64,000 nucleotides of DNA from assembly GCF_000282635.1 (NCBI RefSeq), contig NZ_AKIW01000002.1, positions 1 to 64,000 of the forward strand, in the 5' to 3' direction. The first letter of the stretch is position 1. The number at the start of each line of letters is the position of its first letter. Origin of the DNA: Variovorax sp. CF313 (GTDB lineage: Bacteria; Pseudomonadota; Gammaproteobacteria; Burkholderiales; Burkholderiaceae_C). The position numbers and the translations under genes are program-made. Positions 12,260 to 20,368 of this stretch are shown in pieces. The notes under the pieces are model-generated. The model searched no databases and was not told where the DNA came from. It saw only the letters and a list, made by a program, of their open reading frames with translations.

Positions 12260-13423
12260 ATGATCTCGAAACCCCTTGGTACAAGTCAGCTGGGAGTCGG
12301 CTTTCTCGTGCTTTCTGCTTGCCTGGCGACATTGGCCATGCCCGCGCTTGCCCGCGACACGCGGCTGGTGCTGCCCATCTATCCGGTGATGCAGCAGCCC
12401 GCCACGCGCGAGGCCATCGGCAACGACGTGCAGCTTCGCTTTGCCGCCACGCCGCAGCCCCTGGTGTCGCAGTCGCAGATGCTCAAGGCCGAAAGCTATG
12501 CCCGGCCGTACTCCACCACGCAGCGCTACGGCGACGGCCGGCCGGTGATCCGCAGCGACGAAGAGACCTGCCGCGAGGCCATGCGCAATACGCTGGTGGC
12601 GCTGGCCCAGGCGGCGCGGGCGCGTGGCGTGCACACGGTGACGCAGGTCGAGAGTTTTTACGAAGGCGCCCTGCTGTCGACGCCCGGGGCCTATGAATGC
12701 CATGCGGGCACCGGAAGCGCTGAAGTGCATCTGCGCGGAGTGGCGGGGGGCGATGGCGGCGCGATGGCGACAGCAAGTGTCGGGGTCGATGACGTCGATG
12801 CCGTTCCGGGGCTGAACGCGGAAGGTCGTACGGCGTATCAGAAATTCCTGCAGAGCAAGCCACCGCGGACCCTCGTCATTCGGCGGTCTGGCGACAGTTC
12901 CTGGGTCCACTGGGCTGATGGCCTGGTGCCGCGCGACATCAACCGGCCGTCGGATCCGACGCAGCGGGCGCTGGAATATTGCACAGAGCGCCACCACGGG
13001 GAGTGCAGTGTCTACGCGGTCGATTACACCGTGGTCTATCAGAAGCCCAAGCCTGCTGCAGCCGAACGCAAAGTGGCAACCGAGGGTCCCGTCGCCAATC
13101 TCTACAGGTTGCCGACCGACAGCCACTTTGCCGACGTCAACGATTCCTCCGTGGTGCCCGTGCGTGAGCAGAGCAGGGACCGCTATCTTGGATTCCTTGC
13201 CTTGCCCCTGCCGCGCGCCTTTGCCGTCGCGGCCGATGGCAGCGCGGCCTTCGCTTCCGGCGGTGCGGCGATGGCCGATGTCCTGAACACCTGCGAACGC
13301 GAAGGAAAGACCTGCTGGCTCTATGCCGTGGACGATCGCGTGGTGTGGAAGTCCGACCCGCGCCAGCGCATCGGCCGCGTCAACCAACTCTCCAGGATTC
13401 AACAGGACGCACGTACTCCATGA
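12260..13423 (+). CDS. Exported protein of unknown function with duplicated Cys/YAVD domain, inside the liu operon
   Basis: The protein has 387 residues with a Sec signal (MISKPLGTSQLGVGFLVL, cut near ALA-RD). The first domain (about 33-165) has LPIYPVMQQPATREAIG, SDEETCREAMRNTLVAL and AYECHAGTGSAEV. This resembles a small secreted proteobacterial family that databases often mislabel as excinuclease subunits; I recognise it by pattern only. The second part holds two related units of about 80-110 residues, each ending in paired cysteines and a shared motif: CTERHHGECSVYAVDYTVVY and CEREGKTCWLYAVDDRVVW. The cysteines suggest periplasmic disulfides. It sits between liuB and liuC and overlaps liuC by 4 bases (ATGA), so it is co-translated with a catabolic enzyme despite being exported. 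Confidence 0.75.
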   Translation: MISKPLGTSQLGVGFLVLSACLATLAMPALARDTRLVLPIYPVMQQPATREAIGNDVQLRFAATPQPLVSQSQMLKAESYARPYSTTQRYGDGRPVIRSDEETCREAMRNTLVALAQAARARGVHTVTQVESFYEGALLSTPGAYECHAGTGSAEVHLRGVAGGDGGAMATASVGVDDVDAVPGLNAEGRTAYQKFLQSKPPRTLVIRRSGDSSWVHWADGLVPRDINRPSDPTQRALEYCTERHHGECSVYAVDYTVVYQKPKPAAAERKVATEGPVANLYRLPTDSHFADVNDSSVVPVREQSRDRYLGFLALPLPRAFAVAADGSAAFASGGAAMADVLNTCEREGKTCWLYAVDDRVVWKSDPRQRIGRVNQLSRIQQDARTP

Positions 13424-14211
13424 GTGATTTCGAAAAACTCGATCTCCAAATAGAAGGCGCCGTCGCCCGCATCTGGCTCGACCAGCCCGATGCCCGCAAC
13501 GCCTTCGACGATGTCGTCATCGCAGAGCTGACGCAGGCCTTCACCGAAGCCGGCGCCGCGCCGCAGGTGAAAGCCATCGTGCTCGGCGCGAACGGCCCGG
13601 CCTTCTGTGCGGGCGCCAACCTCAACTGGATGCGCCGCATGGCCGACTACACGCGCGACGAGAACATCGCCGATGCGGGCAAGCTGGCCGCCATGCTGCG
13701 CACCATCGCCGAGTGCCCCAAGCCCACCATCGCGCGCGTGCAGGGTGACGTGTATGCGGGCGGCATGGGGCTGGTCGCGGCCTGCGACATGGCCGTGAGC
13801 GTGGACACGGCCTGGTACTGCCTGAGCGAAGTGAAGATCGGCCTCGTGCCCGCGACCATCAGCCCCTACGTGCTGCGCGCCATGGGCACCCGCGCGTCGC
13901 AGCGCTACTTCCTCACGGCCGAGCGCTTCACTGCGTCCGAAGCGCATCGCATCGGCTTCGTGCATGAAGTGGTTGCCGCCGATGCGCTCGATGCCAAGGT
14001 CGACGAACTCGTGAAGGCGTTGACCGGTGCAAGTCCGGCCGCCGTGCGCGCGTGCAAGCAACTGATCGCCGACGTGGCCGGCCGCGAGATCGACGACGCG
14101 CTGATCGCGAAGACCGTCGAAGGCATCGCCGACATCCGCGCGAGCGAGGAAGGCCGTGAAGGCGTGCAGGCCTTCCTGCAGAAGCGCAAGCCGTCCTGGC
14201 TGGGCCGCTGA
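13420..14211 (+). CDS. liuC: Methylglutaconyl-CoA hydratase
   Basis: This crotonase-fold enzyme hydrates 3-methylglutaconyl-CoA to HMG-CoA. It has 263 residues from the ATG at 13420 (MSDFEKLDLQIEG). The oxyanion-hole and CoA-binding segments are GANGPAFCAGANLNWM and RVQGDVYAGGMGLVAACD; the catalytic region is YCLSEVKIGLVPATISPYV. The AGANLNWMRRM segment is characteristic of liuC-type hydratases rather than generic enoyl-CoA hydratases. The start shares its ATGA with the stop of the upstream exported protein. An earlier in-frame start at 13345 is rejected because it would overlap that gene by 79 bases. Confidence 0.94.
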   Translation: MSDFEKLDLQIEGAVARIWLDQPDARNAFDDVVIAELTQAFTEAGAAPQVKAIVLGANGPAFCAGANLNWMRRMADYTRDENIADAGKLAAMLRTIAECPKPTIARVQGDVYAGGMGLVAACDMAVSVDTAWYCLSEVKIGLVPATISPYVLRAMGTRASQRYFLTAERFTASEAHRIGFVHEVVAADALDAKVDELVKALTGASPAAVRACKQLIADVAGREIDDALIAKTVEGIADIRASEEGREGVQAFLQKRKPSWLGR

Positions 14212-14220
14212 GCACACGCG

Positions 14221-14892
14221 ATGAACGCACTCGACATGCCCCAGCTGCTCGCACTGGCCGCCGCCATCGGCTGGGCCAGTGGCGTGCGGCTCTACCTCGT
14301 CGTGCTGCTGACCGGACTTGTCGGCTACTTCGGCTGGGTGCCGTTGCCGAGCGGGCTGCAACTGCTGGCGCATCCGGTGGTCATCGCAGCCAGTGGCTTC
14401 ATGGTGTTCGTCGAATTCTTCGCCGACAAGATCCCCGGCCTCGATTCGCTGTGGGACGTGGTGCACACCGCCATCCGCATCCCGGCCGGTGCCGCGCTCG
14501 CAGCCAGCGTGTTCGGCGCCGACCATGGTGTGATGGCCATCGTCGCCGCGCTGCTGGGCGGCAGCTTCGCTGCCACCGCGCACGCGGCCAAGGCGACGAC
14601 GCGCGCGGCCATCAACACCTCGCCCGAGCCGTTCTCGAACGTGGGTGCTTCGCTGGTCGAAGACACGATGGTGCCGGCGGGGCTGTGGCTCGCGGTGGCG
14701 CATCCGCTGGTCTTTCTGGTGCTGTTCGTCTTCGTGCTGGTGCTCAGCGTGTGGCTGATCCGCAAGAGCTGGCGTTTCCTCAAGGCGCTGTTCAGCCGCG
14801 TGGCCCGCATCTTCAGCGGCCGACCCGATCCGGGCGTCGTGCCCGCGTTTCAACTGAAAAAGAATCCTCCGGGAGACACTCCGAATGTTTAA
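14221..14892 (+). CDS. DUF4126-family membrane protein
   Basis: The protein has 223 residues. The first two thirds are mostly hydrophobic: LLALAAAIGWASGVRLYLVVLLTGLVGY, HPVVIAASGFMVFVEFFADK, a glycine-rich membrane segment VMAIVAALLGGSF, and a long C-terminal membrane helix around LVFLVLFVFVLVLSVWL. The motif FADKIPGLDSLWDVVHT is diagnostic of DUF4126. The tail is basic and presumably cytoplasmic. Function is unknown for the family. It starts 9 bases after liuC and its last 8 bases overlap the start of liuD, so its translation is tied to the biotin subunit. Why a membrane protein lies in a leucine-degradation operon is not evident. Confidence 0.8.
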   Translation: MNALDMPQLLALAAAIGWASGVRLYLVVLLTGLVGYFGWVPLPSGLQLLAHPVVIAASGFMVFVEFFADKIPGLDSLWDVVHTAIRIPAGAALAASVFGADHGVMAIVAALLGGSFAATAHAAKATTRAAINTSPEPFSNVGASLVEDTMVPAGLWLAVAHPLVFLVLFVFVLVLSVWLIRKSWRFLKALFSRVARIFSGRPDPGVVPAFQLKKNPPGDTPNV

Positions 14893-16975
14893 GAAGATCC
14901 TGATTGCCAACCGTGGCGAGATCGCCTGCCGGGTCGCTGCAACGGCACGCCGCATGGCCATTCGCACGGTCGCCGTGTACTCCGATGCCGACGCGCATGC
15001 CAACCATGTGCGCGCCTGCGACGAGTCGGTGCACCTCGGCGGCAGTGCCCCGAAGGACAGCTACCTGCGCTGGGAAAAGATCCTCGAAGCGGCCAAGGCC
15101 ACGGGCGCCGAGGCCGTACATCCGGGCTACGGCTTCCTGAGCGAGAACGAAGAGTTCGCGCAGGCCTGCGCCGACGCCGGCCTGGTCTTCATCGGCCCGC
15201 CGCCCTCGGCCATCAAGGCGATGGGGCTGAAGGCCGAGTCGAAGCAGCTGATGGAAAAGGCCGGCGTGCCGCTGGTGCCCGGCTACCACGGCCACGACCA
15301 GAACCCGCAGCTGCTGCAGCGCGAGGCCGACCGCATCGGCTACCCGGTGCTCATCAAGGCCAGCGCGGGTGGCGGCGGCAAGGGCATGCGCGCAGTCGAC
15401 AAGGCGGAAGACTTCGCCGCCGCGCTCGCCTCCTGCCAGCGCGAGGCCATCAACAGCTTCGGCGACGACGCGGTGCTGATCGAGAAGTACGTGCAGCGCC
15501 CGCGCCACATCGAGATCCAGGTATTCGGCGACACGCACGGCAACTACGTGTACCTGTTCGAGCGCGACTGCTCGGTGCAGCGCCGCCACCAGAAGGTGCT
15601 CGAAGAAGCGCCCGCGCCGGGCATGACCGAGGCGATGCGCAAGCAGATGGGCGAGGCCGCCGTCGCTGCGGCGCGCGCCGTGAACTACGTCGGCGCTGGC
15701 ACGGTCGAGTTCATCGTCGAGCAGCGCGAAACTCGCGCAGCGCCGGGCCGCCTCAAGCAAGCGAGCGCCCCCTCGGGGGGCAGCGAGGACACATCAGTGC
15801 CGAGCGTGGGGGCCGATTCCGTCGAGATGAACTTCTTCTTCATGGAGATGAACACGCGGCTGCAAGTCGAGCACCCCGTCACTGAAGCGATCACCGGCCA
15901 GGACCTCGTCGAATGGCAGCTGCGCGTGGCCTCGGGCGAGACGCTGCCCGCGAAGCAGGCGGAGCTGCAGATCCACGGCCACGCCATCGAGGCGCGCATC
16001 TGCGCCGAGAACCCCGACAACAACTTCCTGCCCGCCACCGGCACGCTGCGCGTGTATCGCAAGCCGCAGGCGACCGCCTTCCAGCGCAGCCGCGTGCGCA
16101 TCGACGACGGCGTGCGCGAGGGCGGCGAGATCTCGCCCTTCTACGACTCGATGATCGCCAAGCTGATCGTGCACGGCAGCACGCGCGCCGAGGCGCTGGC
16201 CCGGCTCGATGCGGCGCTCGCGCAAGTGCAGATCGTGGGCGTGTCGACCAACGTGCAGTTCCTGCGCGGCATCCTGGCGACCGAGTCGTTCTCGAAGGCG
16301 AACCTCGACACCGCGCTGATCGAGCGCGAGCGCGCCGTGCTGTTCGACCGCGAGCCGCTGGGACTGCCGCTGGCCGCGGCCGCCGCGATCACGCGTACGC
16401 TGATCACCGAGTGGCCCGCGAAGATGCCCGATCCCTTTGCGCGGCGCGACGGCTGGCGCTCGCTGGGCGAGTACCGGCGCCACTTCGACTTCGAGTTCCG
16501 CGGTGCCGAGCAGACCGCCCTGCTGACCTACAAGCGCGACGGCGGCCTGTGGCTCGAAGCCGGCGGTGCCGAAGGCCCGCTGGTCATCGGCCAGTTCCCG
16601 AGCGGTGAATTCGAGGTCGAATTCGCCGGCACGCGCCAGACGCTCGACGTGCACGTCGACGGCGCCACGGCCCACGTCTTCGCCTCGAAAGGCGCGACGA
16701 AGATTACCGCCATCGACCGCCTCGCCCATGCGGGCGACACCCACGCCGAAGGCGGCCGGCTCACGGCACCGATGCCCGGCAAGGTCGTGTCCTTTGCCGT
16801 CAAGGCCGGCGACAAGGTCAGCCGCGGCCAGCCGCTCGCAGTGATGGAGGCCATGAAGATGGAGCACACCATCGCGGCACCGGCCGACGGCACGGTGGAC
16901 GAGCTGATGTTCGCGCCGGGCGAGCAGGTGGCCGAAGGCGAGGAATTGTTGCGAATGAGTGCCGCCGCAGCCTGA
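14885..16975 (+). CDS. liuD: Methylcrotonyl-CoA carboxylase, biotin (alpha) subunit, with in-frame repeat insertion
   Basis: This subunit carboxylates its own biotin with ATP and bicarbonate. In order, it has the biotin-carboxylase N-domain (KKILIANRGEIACR), the ATP-grasp region with KASAGGGGKGMRAV and ERDCSVQRRHQKVLEEAPAP, the C-domain with FMEMNTRLQVEHPVTE, and the C-terminal biotinyl domain with AMKMEHT, where Lys658 carries biotin. The 696 residues are slightly long: between FIVEQ and FFFMEMNTR there are about 33 extra residues (roughly 281-315) encoded by palindromic repeat DNA, where homologues normally have about five. The reading frame is kept. The gene overlaps the DUF4126 gene by 8 bases and ends the cluster. 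Confidence 0.95.
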   Translation: MFKKILIANRGEIACRVAATARRMAIRTVAVYSDADAHANHVRACDESVHLGGSAPKDSYLRWEKILEAAKATGAEAVHPGYGFLSENEEFAQACADAGLVFIGPPPSAIKAMGLKAESKQLMEKAGVPLVPGYHGHDQNPQLLQREADRIGYPVLIKASAGGGGKGMRAVDKAEDFAAALASCQREAINSFGDDAVLIEKYVQRPRHIEIQVFGDTHGNYVYLFERDCSVQRRHQKVLEEAPAPGMTEAMRKQMGEAAVAAARAVNYVGAGTVEFIVEQRETRAAPGRLKQASAPSGGSEDTSVPSVGADSVEMNFFFMEMNTRLQVEHPVTEAITGQDLVEWQLRVASGETLPAKQAELQIHGHAIEARICAENPDNNFLPATGTLRVYRKPQATAFQRSRVRIDDGVREGGEISPFYDSMIAKLIVHGSTRAEALARLDAALAQVQIVGVSTNVQFLRGILATESFSKANLDTALIERERAVLFDREPLGLPLAAAAAITRTLITEWPAKMPDPFARRDGWRSLGEYRRHFDFEFRGAEQTALLTYKRDGGLWLEAGGAEGPLVIGQFPSGEFEVEFAGTRQTLDVHVDGATAHVFASKGATKITAIDRLAHAGDTHAEGGRLTAPMPGKVVSFAVKAGDKVSRGQPLAVMEAMKMEHTIAAPADGTVDELMFAPGEQVAEGEELLRMSAAAA
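15752..15814 (+). repeat. Palindromic repeat (family B) inserted in frame within liuD
   Basis: The segment contains GCCCCC (15767-15772) facing GGGGGC (15776-15781), then GCGAGG and a terminal CGAGCGTGGGGGC whose complement echoes the left arm. Repeats of this kind (CCCCCTCGGGGGGCAGCGAG...GAGCGTGGGGG) are familiar between genes in Comamonadaceae. Here the sequence is translated as LKQASAPSGG...VPSVGA inside the biotin-carboxylase domain. Exact borders of the inserted DNA are uncertain; 15726-15828 is the outer estimate. Confidence 0.72.
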
Positions 16976-17059
16976 AAAATAGTTAACCCCGTTGCGGGCG
17001 TCCGCCCGTATCAGCTGGGGTGCTGTGGCGCCGTCGCCGCATCAAGGCGGGTTGACCCC

Positions 17060-17076
17060 CTGACCCCCGGGGTCAG
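17060..17076. terminator. Short palindrome after liuD
   Basis: CTGACCCC (17060-17067) and GGGGTCAG (17069-17076) form a perfect palindrome with a single central base, 85 bases after the liuD stop. It could fold as a short hairpin or be a DNA-protein site. There is no T-run. The rest of the 188-bp gap before the reductase gene shows nothing recognisable. Confidence 0.35.
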
Positions 17077-17163
17077 CCCACCACCCCGTCGCTGACGCCG
17101 TCCCTGATCTCCTTCGCGTGCGGCCCGAACGCCGCGCCAGCGCCTTCACTAAGATTCGTCCCC

Positions 17164-18084
17164 ATGCGAATCACCGTCTACCTCACCGACAACCGCCCGG
17201 ACCCCTGGATCGAGGGCCTCAAGGCCGAATTACCCGATGCCGTCATCGAGGCCTGGAGGCCCGGCGCGCCGCAGGCCGACCATGCCGTGGTGTGGGCGCC
17301 GCCGCAGGAGTTTCTCGACGAGCAGCCGAAGCTGCGCGGCATCTTCAACATCGGCGCGGGCGTCGATGCGCTGCTCAAGCTGAAGGTGCCGGCGCACACG
17401 CGCATCGTGCGGCTCGACGACGCGGGCATGTCGGTGCAGATGGCGGAGTACGTCTGCCACACGCTCATTCGCCACTTCCGCGAGCTCGACGCCTACGAGG
17501 CCGATGCGCGCGAGGGCAAGTGGAGCTACCGCAAGCCGAAGCTGCGGCGCGACTTCCCGGTCGGGATCATGGGTCTGGGCGTGCTCGGCGAGCGCGTGGC
17601 CAAGGCGGTCGCGCAGTTCGAGTTTCCGGTGCTGGGCTGGAGCCGTTCGCCGAAGGAGATCGACGGCGTGCGCGTGTTCAGCGGCGAGGCGCAGTTCGAC
17701 GAGTTCCTGTCGTCCACGCGCGTGCTCGTGAACCTGCTGCCGCTGACGGAGGCGACGCGCGGCATCCTCAACCGCGACACGCTGGGCAAGCTGAAGCCCG
17801 AGGGCTACCTGATCAGCATCGCGCGCGGCGCGCACCTCGTGGAAGACGACCTGATCCCGATGCTCGACGCCGGCCAGCTCGCGGGCGCGACGCTCGACGT
17901 GTTCCAGGTCGAGCCGCTGCCGGCCGACCACGCCTTCTGGCGGCATCCCAAGATCACCGTGACGCCGCACGGCTCGGCGCGCACGCTGCGCGAGGAGTCC
18001 ATTGCGCAGATCGCCGGGAAGATCCGGGCGATGGAGCAGGGCCTGCCGATCGCCGGCGTGGTCGATCCGGCGCGCGGGTACTGA
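17164..18084 (+). CDS. ghrA: Glyoxylate/hydroxypyruvate reductase A-like 2-hydroxyacid dehydrogenase
   Basis: The 306-residue length matches E. coli GhrA (312). The NAD(P)-binding glycine motif is GIMGLGVLGERVA. Catalytic regions are SIARGAHLVEDDLI (substrate-binding Arg), LDVFQVEPLPADHAFW (Glu) and VTPHGSA (His). The enzyme would reduce glyoxylate or hydroxypyruvate to glycolate or glycerate with NADPH. The N-terminal half carries the expected FNIGAGVDALL. It lies alone between the liu operon and the IclR module, and 92 bases separate it from the IclR start. Substrate specificity within the family is inferred. Confidence 0.88.
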   Translation: MRITVYLTDNRPDPWIEGLKAELPDAVIEAWRPGAPQADHAVVWAPPQEFLDEQPKLRGIFNIGAGVDALLKLKVPAHTRIVRLDDAGMSVQMAEYVCHTLIRHFRELDAYEADAREGKWSYRKPKLRRDFPVGIMGLGVLGERVAKAVAQFEFPVLGWSRSPKEIDGVRVFSGEAQFDEFLSSTRVLVNLLPLTEATRGILNRDTLGKLKPEGYLISIARGAHLVEDDLIPMLDAGQLAGATLDVFQVEPLPADHAFWRHPKITVTPHGSARTLREESIAQIAGKIRAMEQGLPIAGVVDPARGY

Positions 18085-18151
18085 CGGCGGCGTCACCTTT
18101 TGCGAGCCCGCCGCGGCGCAAGGCGGGCAGGGGAAACCCCGAAGCGCCGAT

Positions 18152-18189
18152 TTTTCATAAACATGAAAATATTTTCATGACTGTGAAAA
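18152..18189. promoter_or_regulatory. Nested palindrome over the IclR-type start codon, candidate autoregulatory operator
   Basis: CATGAAAATATTTTCATG at 18162-18179 is an exact 18-bp palindrome. A second pair, TTTTCAT (18152-18158) and GTGAAAA (18183-18189), is placed symmetrically about the same centre with one mismatch. The AT-rich site stands out in GC-rich surroundings and contains the presumed ATG at 18177. IclR regulators bind short palindromes near their own promoters, so autoregulation is a fair inference. No Shine-Dalgarno sequence fits in front of the ATG. Confidence 0.65.
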
Positions 18190-18926
18190 CTGCATTCCGC
18201 GTGATCGAGATCGTCGAGCTCTTCGCTCGCGAGAAGCAGCCGCTGGCGCTGTCCGAGATGGCGCGCCTGCTCGACATGCCGGTGTCGAGCTGCCTGGGCC
18301 TGATCCGCACGCTCGAAGAGCAGGGCTACATGTACGAAACCGGCCGCCGCCAGGGCTACTACCCGACGGGCCGGCTGCTCGCGATGGCGCAGGTCATCGC
18401 CGCCCACGACCCGGTGCTCGACCGGGTGAAGGCCACGCTCGAGGAGTTGCGCGATGCTGCGCGCGAAACCGTGGTGTTCGCCAAGTTCCGCGATGCGGGC
18501 CTGGTGGTGTACCTGGAAGTGCTGAGCGCGCCGCAGAGCATTCGTTACACGGCCGAGTCGGGCGAGACGCGCCCGGCTTACGCCAACTCGCTGGGGCGTG
18601 CGTTGCTCTCCACGCTCACGCCCGAAGCGCGCCGCAAGCTGCTCGACGGCATGACGCTCGCGCCGCTGACCGACGCCACGCTCACCGCCGCCGATGCCAT
18701 CGAAGCCGAGTTGCAGCGCTCTGCCGCGCGCGGCTGGTACGGCAACCTCGGCGAAAGCATTCCCGACCTGATCGGCCTGGCCTGGCCGCTGCGCATCGGC
18801 GGCGAGGCCTATGCCATCTCGGTCGCCGGTCCGCGCTACCGCATGGAGGCGCGCATCGAGGAGATCGCGGCGATGCTGCGCTCGGCCTGCCTCGCCATCG
18901 AACCCAAGACCGAAAGTCCCCGATGA
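18177..18926 (+). CDS. IclR-family transcriptional regulator
   Basis: The protein has 249 residues. The N-terminal winged helix-turn-helix contains LALSEMARLLDMPVSSCLGL and LEEQGYMYETGRRQGYYPTG. The C-terminal IclR effector domain contains VVFAKFRDAGLVVYLEVL, ESGETRPAYANSLGRALLS and AISVAGPRYRME. It would sense a small acid or its CoA-free form and control the genes that follow: cupin, Bug-type binding protein, CoA transferase and acyl-CoA dehydrogenase. Its stop overlaps the cupin start (ATGA). The start codon lies within a palindrome and lacks a ribosome site, so translation may be leaderless or begin at the GTG at 18183. Confidence 0.9.
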   Translation: MTVKTAFRVIEIVELFAREKQPLALSEMARLLDMPVSSCLGLIRTLEEQGYMYETGRRQGYYPTGRLLAMAQVIAAHDPVLDRVKATLEELRDAARETVVFAKFRDAGLVVYLEVLSAPQSIRYTAESGETRPAYANSLGRALLSTLTPEARRKLLDGMTLAPLTDATLTAADAIEAELQRSAARGWYGNLGESIPDLIGLAWPLRIGGEAYAISVAGPRYRMEARIEEIAAMLRSACLAIEPKTESPR

Positions 18927-19312
18927 CTGCAAGCACCCCCCGCTACTTCGTCCGCGAGGACGAGATCGACGGCTACCACCCGGCCAACCATACCGGCACG
19001 CTCAACAAGCGCCTGATCGGCCCCGAGACCGTGGGCGCGAAGCAGCTCGAAGTGCTGGTCGGCCACATCCAGAAGGGCAAGGGCGCGCTGCCGCACGCGC
19101 ACCCGGGCATCGAGCAGGTCTGCTACATGCTCGAAGGCCGTGCAGTCGCCGAGGTGGGTGGCCAGCGGCAGGAGCTGCACCCTGGCGACAGCTGCTTTTT
19201 TCCGGCCGACGCGATGCACACCTTCACGGTGGTGAGCGACGAGCCGGTGCGCGTGCTGGTGATCTACAGCCCGCCGTACGAGGAATTGCCGGAGCGCGTG
19301 ATCCGGCCCTGA
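18923..19312 (+). CDS. Small cupin-domain protein
   Basis: This 129-residue single-domain cupin has motif 1 HAHPGIEQVCYMLEGRAVAE and motif 2 HPGDSCFFPADAMHTF, giving His/Glu/His metal ligands. Such proteins may bind a small acid, act as a metal-dependent enzyme, or be ligand-binding accessories; which applies here cannot be told. It overlaps the IclR gene by 4 bases and lies 25 bases before the Bug-type binding protein, so it belongs to the same module. It contains YHPANHTGTLNKRLIGPETVG at the N-terminus, seen in cupins next to catabolic regulators. Confidence 0.85.
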   Translation: MTASTPRYFVREDEIDGYHPANHTGTLNKRLIGPETVGAKQLEVLVGHIQKGKGALPHAHPGIEQVCYMLEGRAVAEVGGQRQELHPGDSCFFPADAMHTFTVVSDEPVRVLVIYSPPYEELPERVIRP

Positions 19313-19337
19313 ACGACAACCACCCGGAGACAAGCAA

Positions 19338-20354
19338 ATGCAGACAACGAAGAACGCGACCGAGCCATCGGTCGCGGTGGCGAACCGCCGCCGTTTCATT
19401 TCCATCGGTGCCGCCACGGGCCTCGCCAGCGCAGTGCCCTGGGCCTTTGCGCAGGACGGCTACCCGAAGCAGCCGATACGCATCGTCGTGCCCTTCGCGG
19501 CCGGCAGCGGCACCGACGCTGTGGCACGCATCACCGCGCAGATGCTGGGCGAGGCGCTCAAGGGCTCGGTCATCGTCGACAACAAGGCCGGTGCCAACGG
19601 CGTGATCGGCGCCGAAGCCGTGGCCAAGGCGCCGCCCGACGGCTACACGCTGTTCATGACCACCAACACCACGCACTCGGCCAACCCGAGCCTGATGAAG
19701 TCGCTGCCCTACGACCTGGTGAAAGACTTCGCGCCCGTGAGCCGCATGGGCAACCTGCCGTTCATGCTCGTGGTGAACAACGACCTGCCCGTGAAGAGCG
19801 TGGCCGAGCTGCTGGCCTGGGGACGTGCGCACCCCGGCAAGCTGACCTATGCGAGCGGCAACAGCACCGGCATCGTGAGCGGCGCCACGCTGTCGCGCAT
19901 GAGCGGCGTGCCGATGCTGCACGTGCCGTACAAGAGCACGCCGCCGGCCATTGCCGACCTGATCGGCGGGCAGGTGTCGATGATGGTGGTCGACCTCGCC
20001 GCGGGCCTTGCGACGGTGAAGGCCGGCAAGATGCGCGCGATTGCGGTCACGACGCAGGAGCGCACCAAGCTCTTCCCCGAGCTGCCGCCGCTGGCCGACA
20101 CGCCCGAGCTGAAAGGCTTCGACATCACCTCGTGGAACGGCGTGTTCGCGCCGGCCGGCACGCCGCGCGACATCGTGCTGAAGCTCAACAAGGCGCTGTC
20201 GGAGATGGCGAACGGCGCGGCCTTCCGCGAGCGCGTGAGCAAGCTGGGCTTCGATGCCTTCGGCAGTACGCCCGAGGAGCTGGGGGCGTTCACGGTGTCG
20301 GAACTGGCGAAATGGAAGAAGCTGATCCAGGCTGCGGGGATTCAACCCGAATGA
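19338..20354 (+). CDS. Bug/TctC-family periplasmic solute-binding protein
   Basis: The protein has 338 residues with a twin-Arg-like signal region (ANRRRFISIGAATGLASAV, cut near AFAQ-DG). The mature part follows the Bug fold: YPKQPIRIVVPFAAGSGTDAVAR, VDNKAGANGVIGAEAVAKAPPDGYT, GVPMLHVPYKSTPPA and FAPAGTPRDIVLKLN. Bug proteins bind carboxylates or other acids by two water-bridged carbonyls. No TctA/TctB membrane subunits are nearby, the usual situation for orphan Bug proteins in Burkholderiales. The neighbouring CoA transferase and dehydrogenase suggest a degradable acid as ligand. Confidence 0.92.
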   Translation: MQTTKNATEPSVAVANRRRFISIGAATGLASAVPWAFAQDGYPKQPIRIVVPFAAGSGTDAVARITAQMLGEALKGSVIVDNKAGANGVIGAEAVAKAPPDGYTLFMTTNTTHSANPSLMKSLPYDLVKDFAPVSRMGNLPFMLVVNNDLPVKSVAELLAWGRAHPGKLTYASGNSTGIVSGATLSRMSGVPMLHVPYKSTPPAIADLIGGQVSMMVVDLAAGLATVKAGKMRAIAVTTQERTKLFPELPPLADTPELKGFDITSWNGVFAPAGTPRDIVLKLNKALSEMANGAAFRERVSKLGFDAFGSTPEELGAFTVSELAKWKKLIQAAGIQPE

Positions 20355-20368
20355 GTGATCCGACTTTA

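Noticed and set aside
15720..15830. Frameshift or sequencing error in liuD
   Set aside because: The frame is kept on both sides and the extra DNA has the form of a known repeat type, so insertion explains it better.
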